A DNA stretch of 64,000 bases, taken from Phorcus lineatus. Lineage: Eukaryota; Mollusca; Gastropoda; Trochida; Trochidae. The notes beneath the pieces were generated by a model that was not told where the DNA came from, did no database searches, and saw nothing but the letters and a program-made list of their open reading frames with translations. Within the stretch, counting starts at the first letter, position 1. Each line of letters starts with the position of its first letter. The stretch lies in NCBI GenBank assembly GCA_921293015.1, contig OV121093.1, positions 26,422,622 through 26,486,621 on the forward strand. Reading direction: 5' to 3'. Positions 36,042-48,007 of the stretch are shown one piece after another. The translations under genes were made by a program, and so were the position numbers.

Positions 36042-36125
36042 CTGTTGCATAATCCACTTCCTTTGTCTCAGCTCACGGCAATCTTGGATCAGTGCACCCT
36101 TGTGTAAACAATGTCGTATCTTCGG
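36042..36125 (-). other. Unassigned exon-like segment, 28 codons
   Basis: On the minus strand an ATTTTCAG acceptor precedes 84 bp that are open in frame 1 and end in a CAACAG|GTAACA donor. Translation gives HCLHKGALIQDCRELRQRKW as its core, phase 0 to 0. No neighbouring exon was found that fits, and it lies inside the 4.7-kb repeat element. It may be an untranslated or transposon-derived exon, or chance. Confidence 0.3.
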
Positions 36126-38390
36126 CTGAAAATTGTTAAATAAAGGGAACTAAGTGACTCATCTATATACAGGTCAACATAATACATACAAACCTGATGG
36201 CAATGCAAATTTAACATTCTTATAAACACACCAATCCATAAAGCTTGTCAGTTAAAAACACTCATTTCGACTGAGTGTGAAGCCAACATTTAAGAATGAT
36301 TTTATTCAGTTCTCTCACGGGAGTTTAAAAAACAGTTTATAAGAGCAATGTAAGTGAGTTTGATGCAGTTAAGGGGTACTTACTTTGGTATCCTTTACTG
36401 TAAAGCTGCCTATGAACTTATTACTCACCTGATAGATTATCTACAGTCGTTTATGTTGATGGCGGCCATGTTTGTCTCCTTCATTAGTGACTGACCTGTG
36501 TCCGGTAAGGCCAGGTGTCAAGCAGGAAGTGTTATGCAATCAGCCAGTTCAATTACAGAGGTTCTGATTGGTAGATTTTGTCTAGCCTCTTAAGGAGTGA
36601 AGCGAAATGTATTTAATGTTGTAGAGATACGATGAAGGTGATGATTTACTAACAGAAGAGTATTTGAAAAGGTTATGTTTTTCAGAAAGTAATATAGTAT
36701 ACCATGAACATCTTTTTGGCTGAAATAAGGAAGTGATGTATCAAATACAAGATATTCCTAATTTTATTTCTGTTTCTATTGAATATTGAATTCTTAGTTT
36801 CCTTTAGTTAATTCTTTAAAAAAATTATTTGTTATCTTTAGTTAATATTTTATCTGTTTACAAATGAAATACGCATATGTTTGAAAAAGTTATCTGATGA
36901 TTCAAAAGAAATAAAGAGGCCATCAGCTCTGAATCTTGTGATAGAGAATCCGACACAATCCGTGTTTACACTTTAGAATAAAAGATCTGTTAGGGAAACT
37001 TAAAAGCTATAGCGCATGCCAATAATACCTATCTTTCTATAATATTACGACCAACACTAAGGTAACCTATCAAAGATATTATTCGGAAAATATGTACGCA
37101 TACAGGTTTCAAAGCCTATTTTATAAGACCGGAAATATTTAATGCAACTGTGCTTAAGAAATCGGTTCATTTTCAGGGGTGTCTTAAGAAACATATTTCT
37201 TCCTTAATTATGAGTTCAAATATTAACGCTAACTCAAAAGCTGCACATGTTACTTATTCAGGCGTTTTCAACAGTCCATATCTAATCATTTGTTTGCAAG
37301 CTGATCATAGAGATTATATTTCTCTATGCTGAGTAACTGGTGTCCTTTACTAAACAAACAACCAAATCTGTTTACAACTTATTGACCGATAAAGGGATTT
37401 AGCAATAATGGTAAAAATCAACATTCAAGACTATTTACCGTGGTGGACAATTGATACTTTTTCACTTCACATTTCTTTCGTCCATTAATAAATTATAGGC
37501 TGCGCCCATCTCCATCAATATAGCCGATTACTGTTCATGTCAACAACATTCACTTTTGTAACTGAATATGAAACGTACATTTCTTATTACGACGATATCA
37601 TTGAATCATAACACACTAAAGGAAAACATCTATTCTATTCAATTCAACATATCGATAAAATGAGTGTTCTTATGTAAAATTTGATGGATTGTTTTTATCT
37701 TGCATATCAAATCTTGTCCGTTGATGTTAATAATTTGTTAACGATCTTAAGATGATGGAAAACTATTTTGCTCCTTAAACAGGATTTGACTCAAAGTTTA
37801 AACATTGCCACGATGTAGCCGAAGTATTGCAATTTTCTAGATGTTTTCTAGGGTTAATCTCACAGTCATAGTATAGATACGCGCAACCATCGTATCTTGT
37901 TGGTTTCCAATCCGGAAATATATAAAACCTGAATGCCAAATGGATTCCAGTAGGAAACCAATTTACCCAGTTTCAGTGGATAGATACCAAGTGGATGCCA
38001 TACTAGTCAAACAAAAATGCTTATGATAAAACTTAATAATTTGTCAATCTATTCATTTAGTTCAAAACAAGATTGGAAACCAACATGAAACTTAACGTTA
38101 TGGTTTCATGTTAGTTTCCATTCAAAGAAATCATCATTTTCACTTTCCAGAAATGGAAACGAACACGATACTTATGACCACAGTTTCATGTTGGTTTCCA
38201 TATATGGATATATACAAATCAAAGAATCCAAAATGGATTGTAGCTGGAAACCAAGTTACTTAGTTTCAGTGAATGGATACCAACTGGATACCCTAATTAC
38301 CCACTTTACTTGTGGTTTCCAGGATTCAGGAAACCAAGTCATTTCTGTAGTGATACGGAATTTGAAGACGGATTCCGTATTGCACCCTTG

Positions 38391-39370
38391 TATTACTATC
38401 CTAAGTTTACATGGGTATATAATAAAAGTAAGATACATAATTCATGATTTTTCATAACACTCCAGGCTATCGCGAAATTAACACATTTAAATCTAAATTT
38501 TCACTGCAGAAGAAATAACGCAGTCAATTGAAAGTGTTCCCATATCCAATGACATTTCTTCTCTTTCCCAACCAGAAGGCCACTGAAAAAAGCAAGTAAG
38601 TTGAAGTCTATGAATAATTGTATACTAGATTAGTATCATCATTTTAACACTTAATCAGTAAAACAAATGGCAATAGGTGGTGGCCAACTGAAAACATGCC
38701 ATACTGATTTTAGAAAATGTGAGGTATTTTGTACATGATTAATATGGAAAAGCAAAACAAAACTGAAAAGTAGCTAGAAGAAACAGATGAAAGACATTAA
38801 TTCTGAGGCAATTCTGTATGACATTAACAATGTAAAAAACAAAATTGGATGAATTACACAAAAATTATTATAAAAAAGTAAAGAGAATGATGATTGGTGA
38901 GACAGCAAAAACAAACTACCAAATATTTTAATACCATTTATAAAGAGTTTACTTTTCATGTTTTTCCATACGAAAATATAAAAAATGTTTGTTTTGAAGT
39001 CTCGTTGACCCATCCAGACCCATACCAGACCCACTGAGCGAATGAATACAAAAGTAGTTTTTTCAGCCCATCAGTTATCCAGTTATATTTAGAAAACCGT
39101 AATTCCAATGCAAACGTAAGAAAAAAAGAAAACTAACTTTTTGTGTCTATACTCATTATATATTTTACTGTTTGAGGTAAATATCAAAATGGAAGAGGAA
39201 TAAAACTATTCAAAATGAGTTAAAGAAATCCTCAACTAGCTATTAGTTAGTTTACTACCACAGCGACAAAACAACAGCAAAACAACAAGGTGATTAAATT
39301 AATTCAAGACGTTAAATGGCTACAAAGTATGTTGTTTGGGTCAAATATGTCAAACTACATAATAAGAGAA
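38391..39370. other. AT-rich DNA between repeat elements
   Basis: No gene was supported. On the plus strand an acceptor-like TTTTCACTGCAG at 38499-38510 precedes a short open run that ends in a TGA before a GTAAGT donor at about 38597. I could not link it to other exons. Confidence 0.3.
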
Positions 39371-39512
39371 TATTACCCGAGGAAGTGTGTCATCTGATTT
39401 TTACGAAATGAGTGCGAATTTTTGTATTACCCGAGCGAGAGCGAGGGTTATACATAAGTTCGCACGCGTTTTGTAAAAGTCATATGACACAATTCCGAGG
39501 GTTATAATTTTT
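39371..39512. repeat. Foldback repeat with ATTACCCGAG-type arms
   Basis: A ~50-bp arm starting ATTACCCGAGGAAGTGTGTC at 39373 returns in inverted form (about 39455-39510) as GACACAATTCCGAGGGTTAT. In between, ATTACCCGAGCGAGAGCGAG and GGGTTATAC form a second inner inverted pair. The CpG-rich tail to 39640 contains several TGACGTCA sites and likely belongs to the same repeat. A TTTATT at 39512-39517 gives AATAAA on the minus strand, about 320 bases past the gene C stop. Confidence 0.6.
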
Positions 39513-39837
39513 TTATTACCGATTCTATTTCATTTAAAACACACGGAAAGCGGCCTGCTTTCTTTGCGGCGGCCCGCTTAAGTGACGTCACGAACAATGG
39601 TTTGATGACGTCATAGACGACGTAATATTGTAACTCGCGCTGAAACAATCGTTGCTAGGCAAAAGTGATATGTGCACATGTGCTCATATTGAAAATATGT
39701 CACCGCTTATGATTGCCCATATGGGTAATAAATGGGGCTATTTCATCGACAAATAGTTGTTGTTTCCGAAAATTAGCACATCAGTTCTTAACAGTTAAAA
39801 AAGGAAAAAAGTCGAGATTTATGACAATGGCAATGAC

Positions 39838-42800
39838 TCATATGTAATTTGTAAACTTATCTGTAGCAGATACAACGAGAAATATAGGCTGGTTTTGCTT
39901 TATAGGTAACTCAAATAATATACATGTAAATGACATGCTGAATTTCGAATTCTTAACCGTATACGATCTTTCCTTATTTACAATCGGAAACAAGAAAGTG
40001 TCGTAATTTTGGCATTTAACAGATAAAGATACGACTTTTGATTGGCGATTTGAACTTAACAATTTCTTATGGTATTTTGGCTCTATTCTTGCAACATGCA
40101 AAATTCATGAAACATACTCTTTTTATTCATTATATATATTGATCTAAAAGACAAGTTTGCATGTTTCACGATGTCACGAGAAGGAACCTTAATTTCACCG
40201 TTAAAGTATTAAATGAACGTACACAGTTCATGAAATTAGCGTAAATCGATTTTACTAACCCTAAACATTTAAGAAAATTCACACTAAAATGGATGCATGA
40301 AGTTTTTACTTGATATGTGACGCTTTTGTCGACAACTTTGAATAATCTGTTCAAGATGTTTCAAATTTTGTAAAAATACTTGCATGCACTTATATTTATT
40401 TGGAAAAAGTTGAACAAATAAAACTTGTAAAAACTTTACATTGCCTTTAAGCGAATGTTGGATCTATTTTAATAGATAGAATCAGGATAGAAATCCACCG
40501 TGATCTTCAATATTTGTACTAGTACAAAATATCAACATACTTTATGAATATCTAACAGAATTTTTTTTCTAATTTAACTCAATTCTCGAAATGTATGTCT
40601 CATACAACACAAACGGTAAGAAATATAGCTCACACCTACTTATGATATTCATCAACAGCCACAACCAACTCTTCATCTTTGATGATATGTGAAATAGTGA
40701 GAGGGTATTTTGGACAACACGAGAGCTGAGTCCTTGTAACGTCAAACTCCATAGAAGTTCTGTCAATCTTGTAATTCACAAGCTTCTTTCCTTCTTGGGC
40801 AGTACATAAAACGTGGTGGTCTGGTAAATGTAATGGCAACTTTTTAACAACTAGCTAACATGTCCTTAGAAATTATTAACTCTTTCGTTAGAATATTGGA
40901 GACTGTAGAAGATAATATTGGTTTTGAAAAATCATCTCAAATCTAAGTCTTCTAAAAGCCCATCTCTTTAGGGTTGCCTACACTTTGAACCCTCTACTTT
41001 GTCTACTTTCAAGTCTTTGAGCATGACATTTGACGTTGATATAGCCTTATAGAAAGTTACTTGTTTATATATATATATATATTTTATCAGCTTTGTTTAA
41101 TATTTTATCAGCTATATCTAATGTTATTCTAAAACGGACAATATGTTTTCAGCCTACTATAAAGGACGTTATTTATTTTCGTTATAAATGCTTTTTATTA
41201 TTACAAGTTCTTTCAGTAAATGTTTTGATTATTCGCGAATGAAATTTATTGTACCTTGAGTTATAACTATTTAGGGAGTGTATTTTACCATTACCGCTAC
41301 TTTAAAAGGTCCTAATAGCAAAATTGAATCCGGGATTTAAACCATAGTAGTAAGTATTGCTTTGTGGATGAAATATATTCTGTTCTACCTGATCTATCAG
41401 AAACTATCCATGCAAAATTGTCTTCGAATGGATATAACACCTCTCCAGTAACTGGTATCGGTATAGACAGGAGTATTAATGAAATAATAATTGTTGCAAA
41501 CACATCCTTCCTGAATCAAATTAAAACGTCTATTAAACCCGAAATTCAAAATTGTTAAAAATTTACTCAAGGCATAGAATTTGCTCAAATGATTTATTGT
41601 TTACTGAATAATTGATCGAATATGTACTGTAAGTTTATAACAAAAAGACATTTTCTTAGATAATGATATAACATTATAACAGTTAACTAAACTTTTTATG
41701 GTATTATGTTCATTAAGTCACTATTTCTTCTTATTTTTTATTTGATATATTTGATATGTTTAATATGTAAGTGGCAATAAATAATGAACATAATGAAAAA
41801 CAAAAACGTGTGTAATCCATTGATCAGTGCAAAATATTACACATTGTTTAAAATGTGAACAATCATATTGTCTTAACATAATTATCAGGATCAGTTAACA
41901 CAGTTCTGCTGACTATTGTTCTCCATCATAAATTCTTATACCTCTGTCTGAATAAGAGCTCTTCTCGAGCTTCCGGCAGTTTCCCCTGTCGGCACAATAG
42001 TGCAATATTTCAGCAAATGAGAACACCGAATTTATGAATAATATATTTGTTTTAACACAGGCCTATGCAATGATGCAGTCGTGTCGTGAAGCGTATGTGT
42101 TCTGTGAAAACCCTCAAAGTGCTAGTTGCATATTATTAAAAGTTAAGCTTTTGGAAAACTTACTCAAATAACTTACGTGATTTGAATGATAATTTTTGTA
42201 ACGGCGTCGCTGATTGCACAACCAACTTTGATTGCATCGAATAAGATTTCGACATTTCTAGACCGAGAAAGTTCGTATTAAGAAATTAATGAAGGAGCGT
42301 CCTCTGTGGTGAGGAAACAATTGTACTCAAGCAAATGAAATACAATGTTTTTTGCTTATATTTGAATAAAATGGAATGCATGTATACAACTTAACCTCAA
42401 TTGTAAATTTCCGAGTAGACGTCAAGGTTTCGGTAGATGTCTTAGCCATGTTAAAAAAAGTGAAGTGATGTTCATTTGGGAAAAGATATTGTTACAACTT
42501 GGCCGAAATTGCAGGCTGTAGTATAATATCCTAAGACCTATCAAATACTTATATATCGTTATTGCCTGATATGAAACTTATTTCTCGTAATTGCCTTTTC
42601 AGGTTATGTTACTGCTTGAACAAATATGCATTCCTCGTTATTCCTTAGAAAATAATGTAACTGCTTGATCAAATACGTATTTCTCGTTATTGCGTAGAAA
42701 GTTACGTTCCTGGTTGATGAAATACTTGTCGTCAGTGCAAAGTAATGAATGTTACTGCTCGATTAAATAATTATTCGTCTTTATGTCCTAGTAAGACAGC

Positions 42801-45800
42801 TGCCAGATTGAATACATATATGTAGTTATTGCCCAGAAAGAAACGTAACTGCCTGATGAAATACATATATTTCGTTATTGCCTAGGCAGTGATGTTACTT
42901 CATGCTCAAATCGTATTTGTCGTTAGCGCCTTGTAAGTACCGTTATTGCCTGATTAAACATCCATTTCTCATTGTTGTCAAGAAGTATCGTTACTTCCTG
43001 ATTCTATCCTTATTTCTTGTATATGCCTAGTATGAAACATCAATTCCTGATGATATTATGAAAAACATATTTCTCGTTGTTGCCTTGAATTTTTTTTCTA
43101 AATATGATTAAATATATTTCTCGCTATTGCCTACTAAGTAATGTTACAGGCTGATTAAATACGCATTTTTCATTATTGCCTAGGCAGTTTCGTTTCTGCC
43201 TGCTTATAAACGTATTATTGTTATTGCCAAGTAAGTTACGTTATTGCCTGAGTAAATACGTATGCTTGTTAAGGCCTAGTAAGTTACGTAACTGCCTGAT
43301 AGAATAATTATTCACGTTATTGCCTTGGAAATAACGTTACTGCCAGATTATATACACATCAGTCGCCACTGCATATTAAGTAACATCACTGCCTGGTTAA
43401 ATACTTAATTGTTTCTCGTTATTTCTAATAATAAACATTACTGCCTGATTCTCCTTTTTACATGTATTGGATTCTTTTCAAATAAGAGCAAACCATTTTA
43501 CTGGGTAAATACAAAAACTAATGACACTCCAATGATGCTCATAAAACTGAAATGTTAATTGATATTATTTTCATACTTTTGTGTGCTTATTTCTGTATTT
43601 AGCGTGTCTAAGTGTCTTAAAGAGCCACTCCGTGATTTTTATAACATATTATTTACCTTTGAGACGAACCTAAATGTCATATGTTGTGGCATAAAATCAA
43701 AACATCTTAACTTTTCATGTCCAAAAAATATATAAGACAAATACTGGTTTTCCATGAAAATCCAAAAACAGCCTTATAAATGCACAGAGATGTAGATATC
43801 ACGTCTAATATACATGGATACTAGTTATATAACCTAACAAACACCATTAACTCCTAAATGCCCTCCTGGCTGTTTTTGATAAGTATCCAAAATACGTTTG
43901 ACTATTTGACGCGCGCCACTGTCCAGTTTTCGATCATAACTGCGACGTTCTCCCTTCATATTGTCACTCTACAAAACGATTTAGCTTTAAAAAGGTTCTT
44001 TTTGGTAACAGACGATACTTCGCGATCAAATGACACCATTGATTAAGTTTGGCATATATGACTCCAACAACTCACGGAGTGGCTTTTTAACATTTCTTAT
44101 CAAACAAGATATACGACCTATTTTCTATCGATATCCATATTTGTCAAAGAAAGCACTCACATGTTAAAGTTAAATCCAATTAGAAAATTGATTTTTCACA
44201 AGTACATCTGGCATCATTCATTGAAAAAAGTCAACCTACCTTGAAATACGAGAGAGAAGGGATCTTCTAGACTTATTTTGTGATAAATCCTCTTGGGTCT
44301 TCCAAGATAATCAATTGAACATAGTTTGAACCGTTGTAGAAAGTAGATAAGCCTGAGGAGAATTAGAGAAAATTACAATATTTTACAAAAAATAGATTTA
44401 TAGTTTACAATAGTTTATAGTTTAAAATCGAAAATTTCATTTGTAAACTATGGTTATCTCGTCTTTATAAATTCCTCCAGGGAACGTGAATGTTAAAGTC
44501 ATGCTCCCGGATATCCAAATCTAATTTGTTTGGTAATATCAACTGAGTATTGTACTGACACATCTTCAACTAAAACTGTAAGGAATCTTATCCGTGACTG
44601 CGATTATATATTTCCACCTTTTTATGATGTTAACAGCAAGCAAGAATAGTTACATCCAAAGTTTCCGAAAAAAACATGGACGGTGTATTAAGCAAGATGC
44701 AAGAACAGGCATAGCTATAAATCCTTGAAATTGTTGAAATTATTTTGATTGATTAAAGAGTTGAAGAGAGTCAGTTAGCATTAAAATCTGATCACAATTG
44801 CTATTTCTACTTTAGTTTGATATCAATATAGAGTGAAATAGAATCAATTTGCATAAACATCCCTTCACAATTGATATTTCTACCTTTTTTTGAAAAAAAT
44901 AGAGTGGAAGGAAATCAATATGCAAAACTTTCCATCGCACTTGCTAGTTCGTATTCTATCTTGAGAGAGTGAAAAAAGAGTCACCCATTTTGTTTGTCAT
45001 GGATAACACTTCTGCCACTTGAACTCTCCTCGGCTACTTCTCGTGGTCTCTTGGTCAGAGTGTTGAAACACTTCATTGTTTTAAAGTTGCGTAGCACCGA
45101 CACAATAGAGTTTTTCTTATCAACAGCAATAAAGTCAAATGATTTTACTGAAACAATCAAAGTATGAAATCAATAAATGACATTATCAAAAAGTGTAATG
45201 CTAGAAAGCTTTATCATCATAAAGTGCCTGGCTAAAATGAAAATTAAGTTAATACTTAACTGCATTTACCACCACATATATGTTTTTAAGCACTCGCAAA
45301 AGTGTTTCTTGTATCTAATATTGCAAACATAGGGCATACTAAGTATTCGTGTACTTTTAGCAGCAGCCTTGAACGTGATTCATCATTTTAGTTACGGTAA
45401 ATAAATTGTTCAGTTTTGTTTCACTGATGTTAATTGATTTTTTTAAAGCATCATCATATTTGCAACTTAAGTGATCTCTGAAAGTATAAATGTTTGACTT
45501 TTGTCTGTAAAGGAAGTATTCTTTACGATAAAGTGAAAGTTCACTGTGCGTATAGCACATACTAAGAAGGGCTGTGCTGACCTGTATTGATGAATAAGCA
45601 ACCACGTGGCTCCTTTTATTAAATAATCTTCTAAATTCGAGCTGTTGATACATAAAATGAACTTGGGAATGCAGGAAAGTACTGCTTTGGAAAATTACAT
45701 CTTCAGAAGCTTATACAAATATCATTTTAGTACATACATAAAGCTGGTATAGAGTATTAAAGAAAATCACCTTTCAACTGTCTATACTTCATGAAGTTGA

Positions 45801-48007
45801 CTTGGTTGTTCCTGATCACGCCACTGTATATGGTACCGTTGTTGAACATGAAGAGAATTCCATCGTCTTTGTCGTAGTAGTAAATGTTAAAATCACACTG
45901 GTGACGAGGCATATATAAGTTCTTCTTTCTCATTGCGAGGTCAACGTGGTATAGTGTTCTCTCTGTCTGCATTAGAAACCCTTTAAAAGAAAAAAGATAC
46001 AAGAAGTTGTGTCAATGTAATCATGAATCATGAACATCACAAAATGTTCATGTTCATGAGCCATTCAAATTGAAGCTTAGCTCACATGAACTAACAACAC
46101 AAACTCGGACGTGACGGAACTTAACATTTTGCCGGTTTTATACTTTTCTTATAGCTCGTTTTTCTACAAAATTGAACCACTTTGAAAAACTCAATGCCAA
46201 ACCGTATATATAAAAAACACACAAGACTTAGTGTTAAGTGTAAATAGAATGTGTGTTTTTTAAATCAAAAAAAAATTAAAACAAAAATCTTGTTCATGTA
46301 GTCTTGGATCGAGTTTCAATAGGAGTAAGTTGTGTATCAATAGTTGAGTAAGCACTATCAAACAACGGACAACTGCATGCATGTGTCTTTTGTATTCATA
46401 CAACTAATAATGAGTAGATTAACAAAGCGCTAAAATGGTCCCGGCTCTAAGACATTAGTGTCTGCTTTGCGCGCTATAAGAAATATGTAAACAGTCTAAT
46501 ATCTAGCAGAGAAAAGTGAAATCTAGCAATCACAATAATTTTTAAAAAGGAGTGTCTTTAAGTCGGTATTAAAGTTTTCAAGGGTTGGTGACAGTCTAAT
46601 ATCATGTGGAAGAGACTTCCAGAGAGAAGGAGCAGCATTACTTAAAGAGCAATAACCAAAAGACTTTAGATGACGTTTTCTCCAGATCCAGATTAGCTGA
46701 TCTTGATGTTCTCACAGGAATGTTCTTGGTTAGCCTGTTTCATAGGGGTATATTGTTTTAGTTCCTAGATAGCACTGATATGCAAGCGTAAGAATATTAA
46801 AGTCAAGTTATATGGATTATTCATTAATGATTCCAACAAATAAGCTAATTTTGCTCTGAACACAAATAAAACATATTTGAGAATCAAAACTGAACATTTC
46901 CCTATATCTTATTTACGTTTATCTAGGCACTGTAATACATTTATTGAATGTTACTAATCATAATATCATACCATCAATCTTGATCAATATACAGAATTAA
47001 GCATGCAACTGATAGATTATGTTACGTGCAGATGTGATTGTCCAATATGGTAGATAGGTCAGTTGTACTTGAGAATTAAAGTTGTACTGATATCGTGAAA
47101 AAATGCAAATTTTGACACATAAATAATAACTGTAATTAAACTTTATAATCTATATAATTGTAAAGTTTGAATATACTTTTGAAAGTGCCAGAAAACGTTA
47201 ATTTGCATATAGTTTTCTCATCTTTACGAAGTGTGTTTTAATGCGGTGGTAAATGTCTTGAGATCTAGAATTATCTCTCATGATTAACATAGATTTAAAT
47301 GTGGAATAAATGCACTATGCAAGTTATCATACGACTGCATACCAAAAGTGTGTTCACTTATCACTGTATCTTAGTGCAAATATCATGTAATATGGCTTTC
47401 GTTTGAATGACAATAAAATAACTTCAGAAGAACTGACAGAGGATCTTCCACTATCACTGTGTAAAATAGTCATTCTTAAAAATATGTTGCCATCGTCTTG
47501 TCTCACATGCAAGAATTCAAATTATGTTCTTTAAAACAAAGATGTTTTCATAACTGTCACAATTAATTCAAATACAAATTGTTAATTGTTTGGATATTAT
47601 ATTTCATATGATAATGAAATCCGCGATCACTTATCAGTTATCATGCATATACCTTTTTTATTAATGATAATTATAGTCATTTATAAAAATAAATACTTTG
47701 CTGTATGAAATTGATGCAATTAGTTAAATTCACCATGTAGAACATTGTTGTTGGTCTCTTGATGCCCTGTAGATATAGCTAGAATGGGAAGATCGCCTGT
47801 GGTGTGGAGACTGCTATTCTCTGATTCATAGTAACTTAGCTTGCAGACCAAGTATACTTCATCAAAGTCCCAAGCTGTGAAACGTGTCTGCCTGTGATAA
47901 AGGGCTTCACACATGTTTGGACCATAAGGCTGATACAATTTCTGTGTACTAGTCTGCACCCTGGCTACGAGTAGGCAAGTGAGAAAAATCAGTGAGTGGG
48001 AAGACAT
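39838..48007 (-). CDS. Uncharacterised secreted protein with blade-like repeats (gene C)
   Basis: Six minus-strand exons join in phase: 48007-47734, 45980-45771, 45147-44985, 44352-44240, 40820-40640 and 40087-39838, giving 396 aa. The junction phases are 1, 1, 2, 1 and 2. Residues 1-20 (MSSHSLIFLTCLLVARVQTS) form a signal peptide, followed by a YGPNMCEALYHRQ segment like that of gene B. Downstream, repeated stretches read as beta-strands separated by short turns: FNIYYYDKDDGILFMFNNG, SFDFIAVDKKNSIVSVL, KLCSIDYLGRPKRIYHKI, VLCTAQEGKKLVNYKI and ISHIIKDEELVVAVDEY. This suggests beta-propeller-like blades, by inference only. Exon 3 ends at GG|GTGACT, where reading through gives an immediate TGA. 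The final exon is the weakest: its acceptor is modest, and 40054 would also fit the phase. Its introns hold a LINE scrap, a MITE and a minisatellite. Confidence 0.65.
42545..43460. repeat. ~56-bp degenerate minisatellite, about 16 units
   Basis: Units of roughly 50-60 bp with consensus parts TATTTCTCGTTATTGCCTAG and AAGTTACGTTACTGCCTGAT recur from the first CGTTATTGCCTGATATG to about 43460. The units have diverged, so the array is old. It sits in the gene C intron between exons 44240-44352 and 40640-40820. Confidence 0.85.
43615..44090. mobile_element. MITE copy 2 with CACTCCGTGAG-type termini
   Basis: AGAGCCACTCCGTGAT at 43621 and ACTCACGGAGTGGCTTTTTA ending near 44089 are inverted termini. 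The interior is the reverse complement of copy 1 at 12437-12900, with recognisable blocks such as GACGAACCTAAATGTCAT and GGTTATATAACTAG-like (as CTAGTTATATAACC) sequence. It lies in an intron of gene C. Confidence 0.75.
46523..46740 (-). pseudogene. LINE ORF2 C-terminal scrap in gene C intron
   Basis: The minus strand reads RHLKSFGYCSLSNAAPSLWK, then SLPHDIRLSPTLENFNTDL and KTLLFKNYC, and stops at 46523. This matches the common non-LTR retrotransposon end in which a S-F-x-x-A-A-P-x-L-W-x-S-L-P core precedes a T-L-x-x-F-K-x-x-L-K-T-x-L-F run. Only this 3' part remains. Confidence 0.65.
46745..47730. other. Gene C intron 1 DNA, nothing recognised
   Basis: AT-rich sequence between the first exon of gene C and the LINE scrap. 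No further exon, repeat or RNA was seen. Confidence 0.3.

Larger units (their letters stand above)
33724..38390. mobile_element. Large inverted-repeat element with subterminal arrays, ~4.7 kb
   Basis: GGGTGCAATACGGAATC at 33725-33741 is matched by its complement at about 38372-38387. A second matching stretch, CACTACAGAAATGACTTGGT, starts at 33754 and has its complement near 38330-38352. Inside each end lie arrays of TTTCCACTTGGTATCC-like units in opposite orientation (33760-34430 and 37900-38340). The centre is AT-rich with no transposase. I found no target duplication. The layout resembles a non-autonomous DNA transposon with subterminal binding sites; the superfamily is unknown. Confidence 0.6.

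Noticed and set aside
36089-36125. Last exon of gene C at 36125 ending at 36089
   Set aside because: It fits the phase, but it would need a 4.5-kb intron into a repeat element and adds only 12 residues. The frame ending at 39838 is nearer and longer.
36446-36520. ATGGCGGCCATG start-like string on the plus strand
   Set aside because: The frame ends after about ten codons, and ATGGCGGC strings also occur in repeats (for example near 55208); there is no further exon support.
41389-41503. A separate small secreted-protein gene starting at 41503 on the minus strand and spliced to exon 40820-40640
   Set aside because: The start codon would be GTG with an in-frame stop just upstream. The exon 44352-44240 joins 40820 equally well in phase and continues gene C, so exon 40820-40640 was assigned there.
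44273-44352. Exon 45980-45771 of gene C joined directly to 44352 and ending at a stop at 44273
   Set aside because: It is in phase, but a better acceptor (GTTTCAG) at 45148 gives exon 45147-44985, which then joins 44352 in a frame that stays open to a strong GTAGGT donor at 44239.
45357-45653. 98-aa minus-strand frame in gene C intron 2
   Set aside because: There are no splice sites that fit the gene C phase and no recognised domain; it is probably chance.
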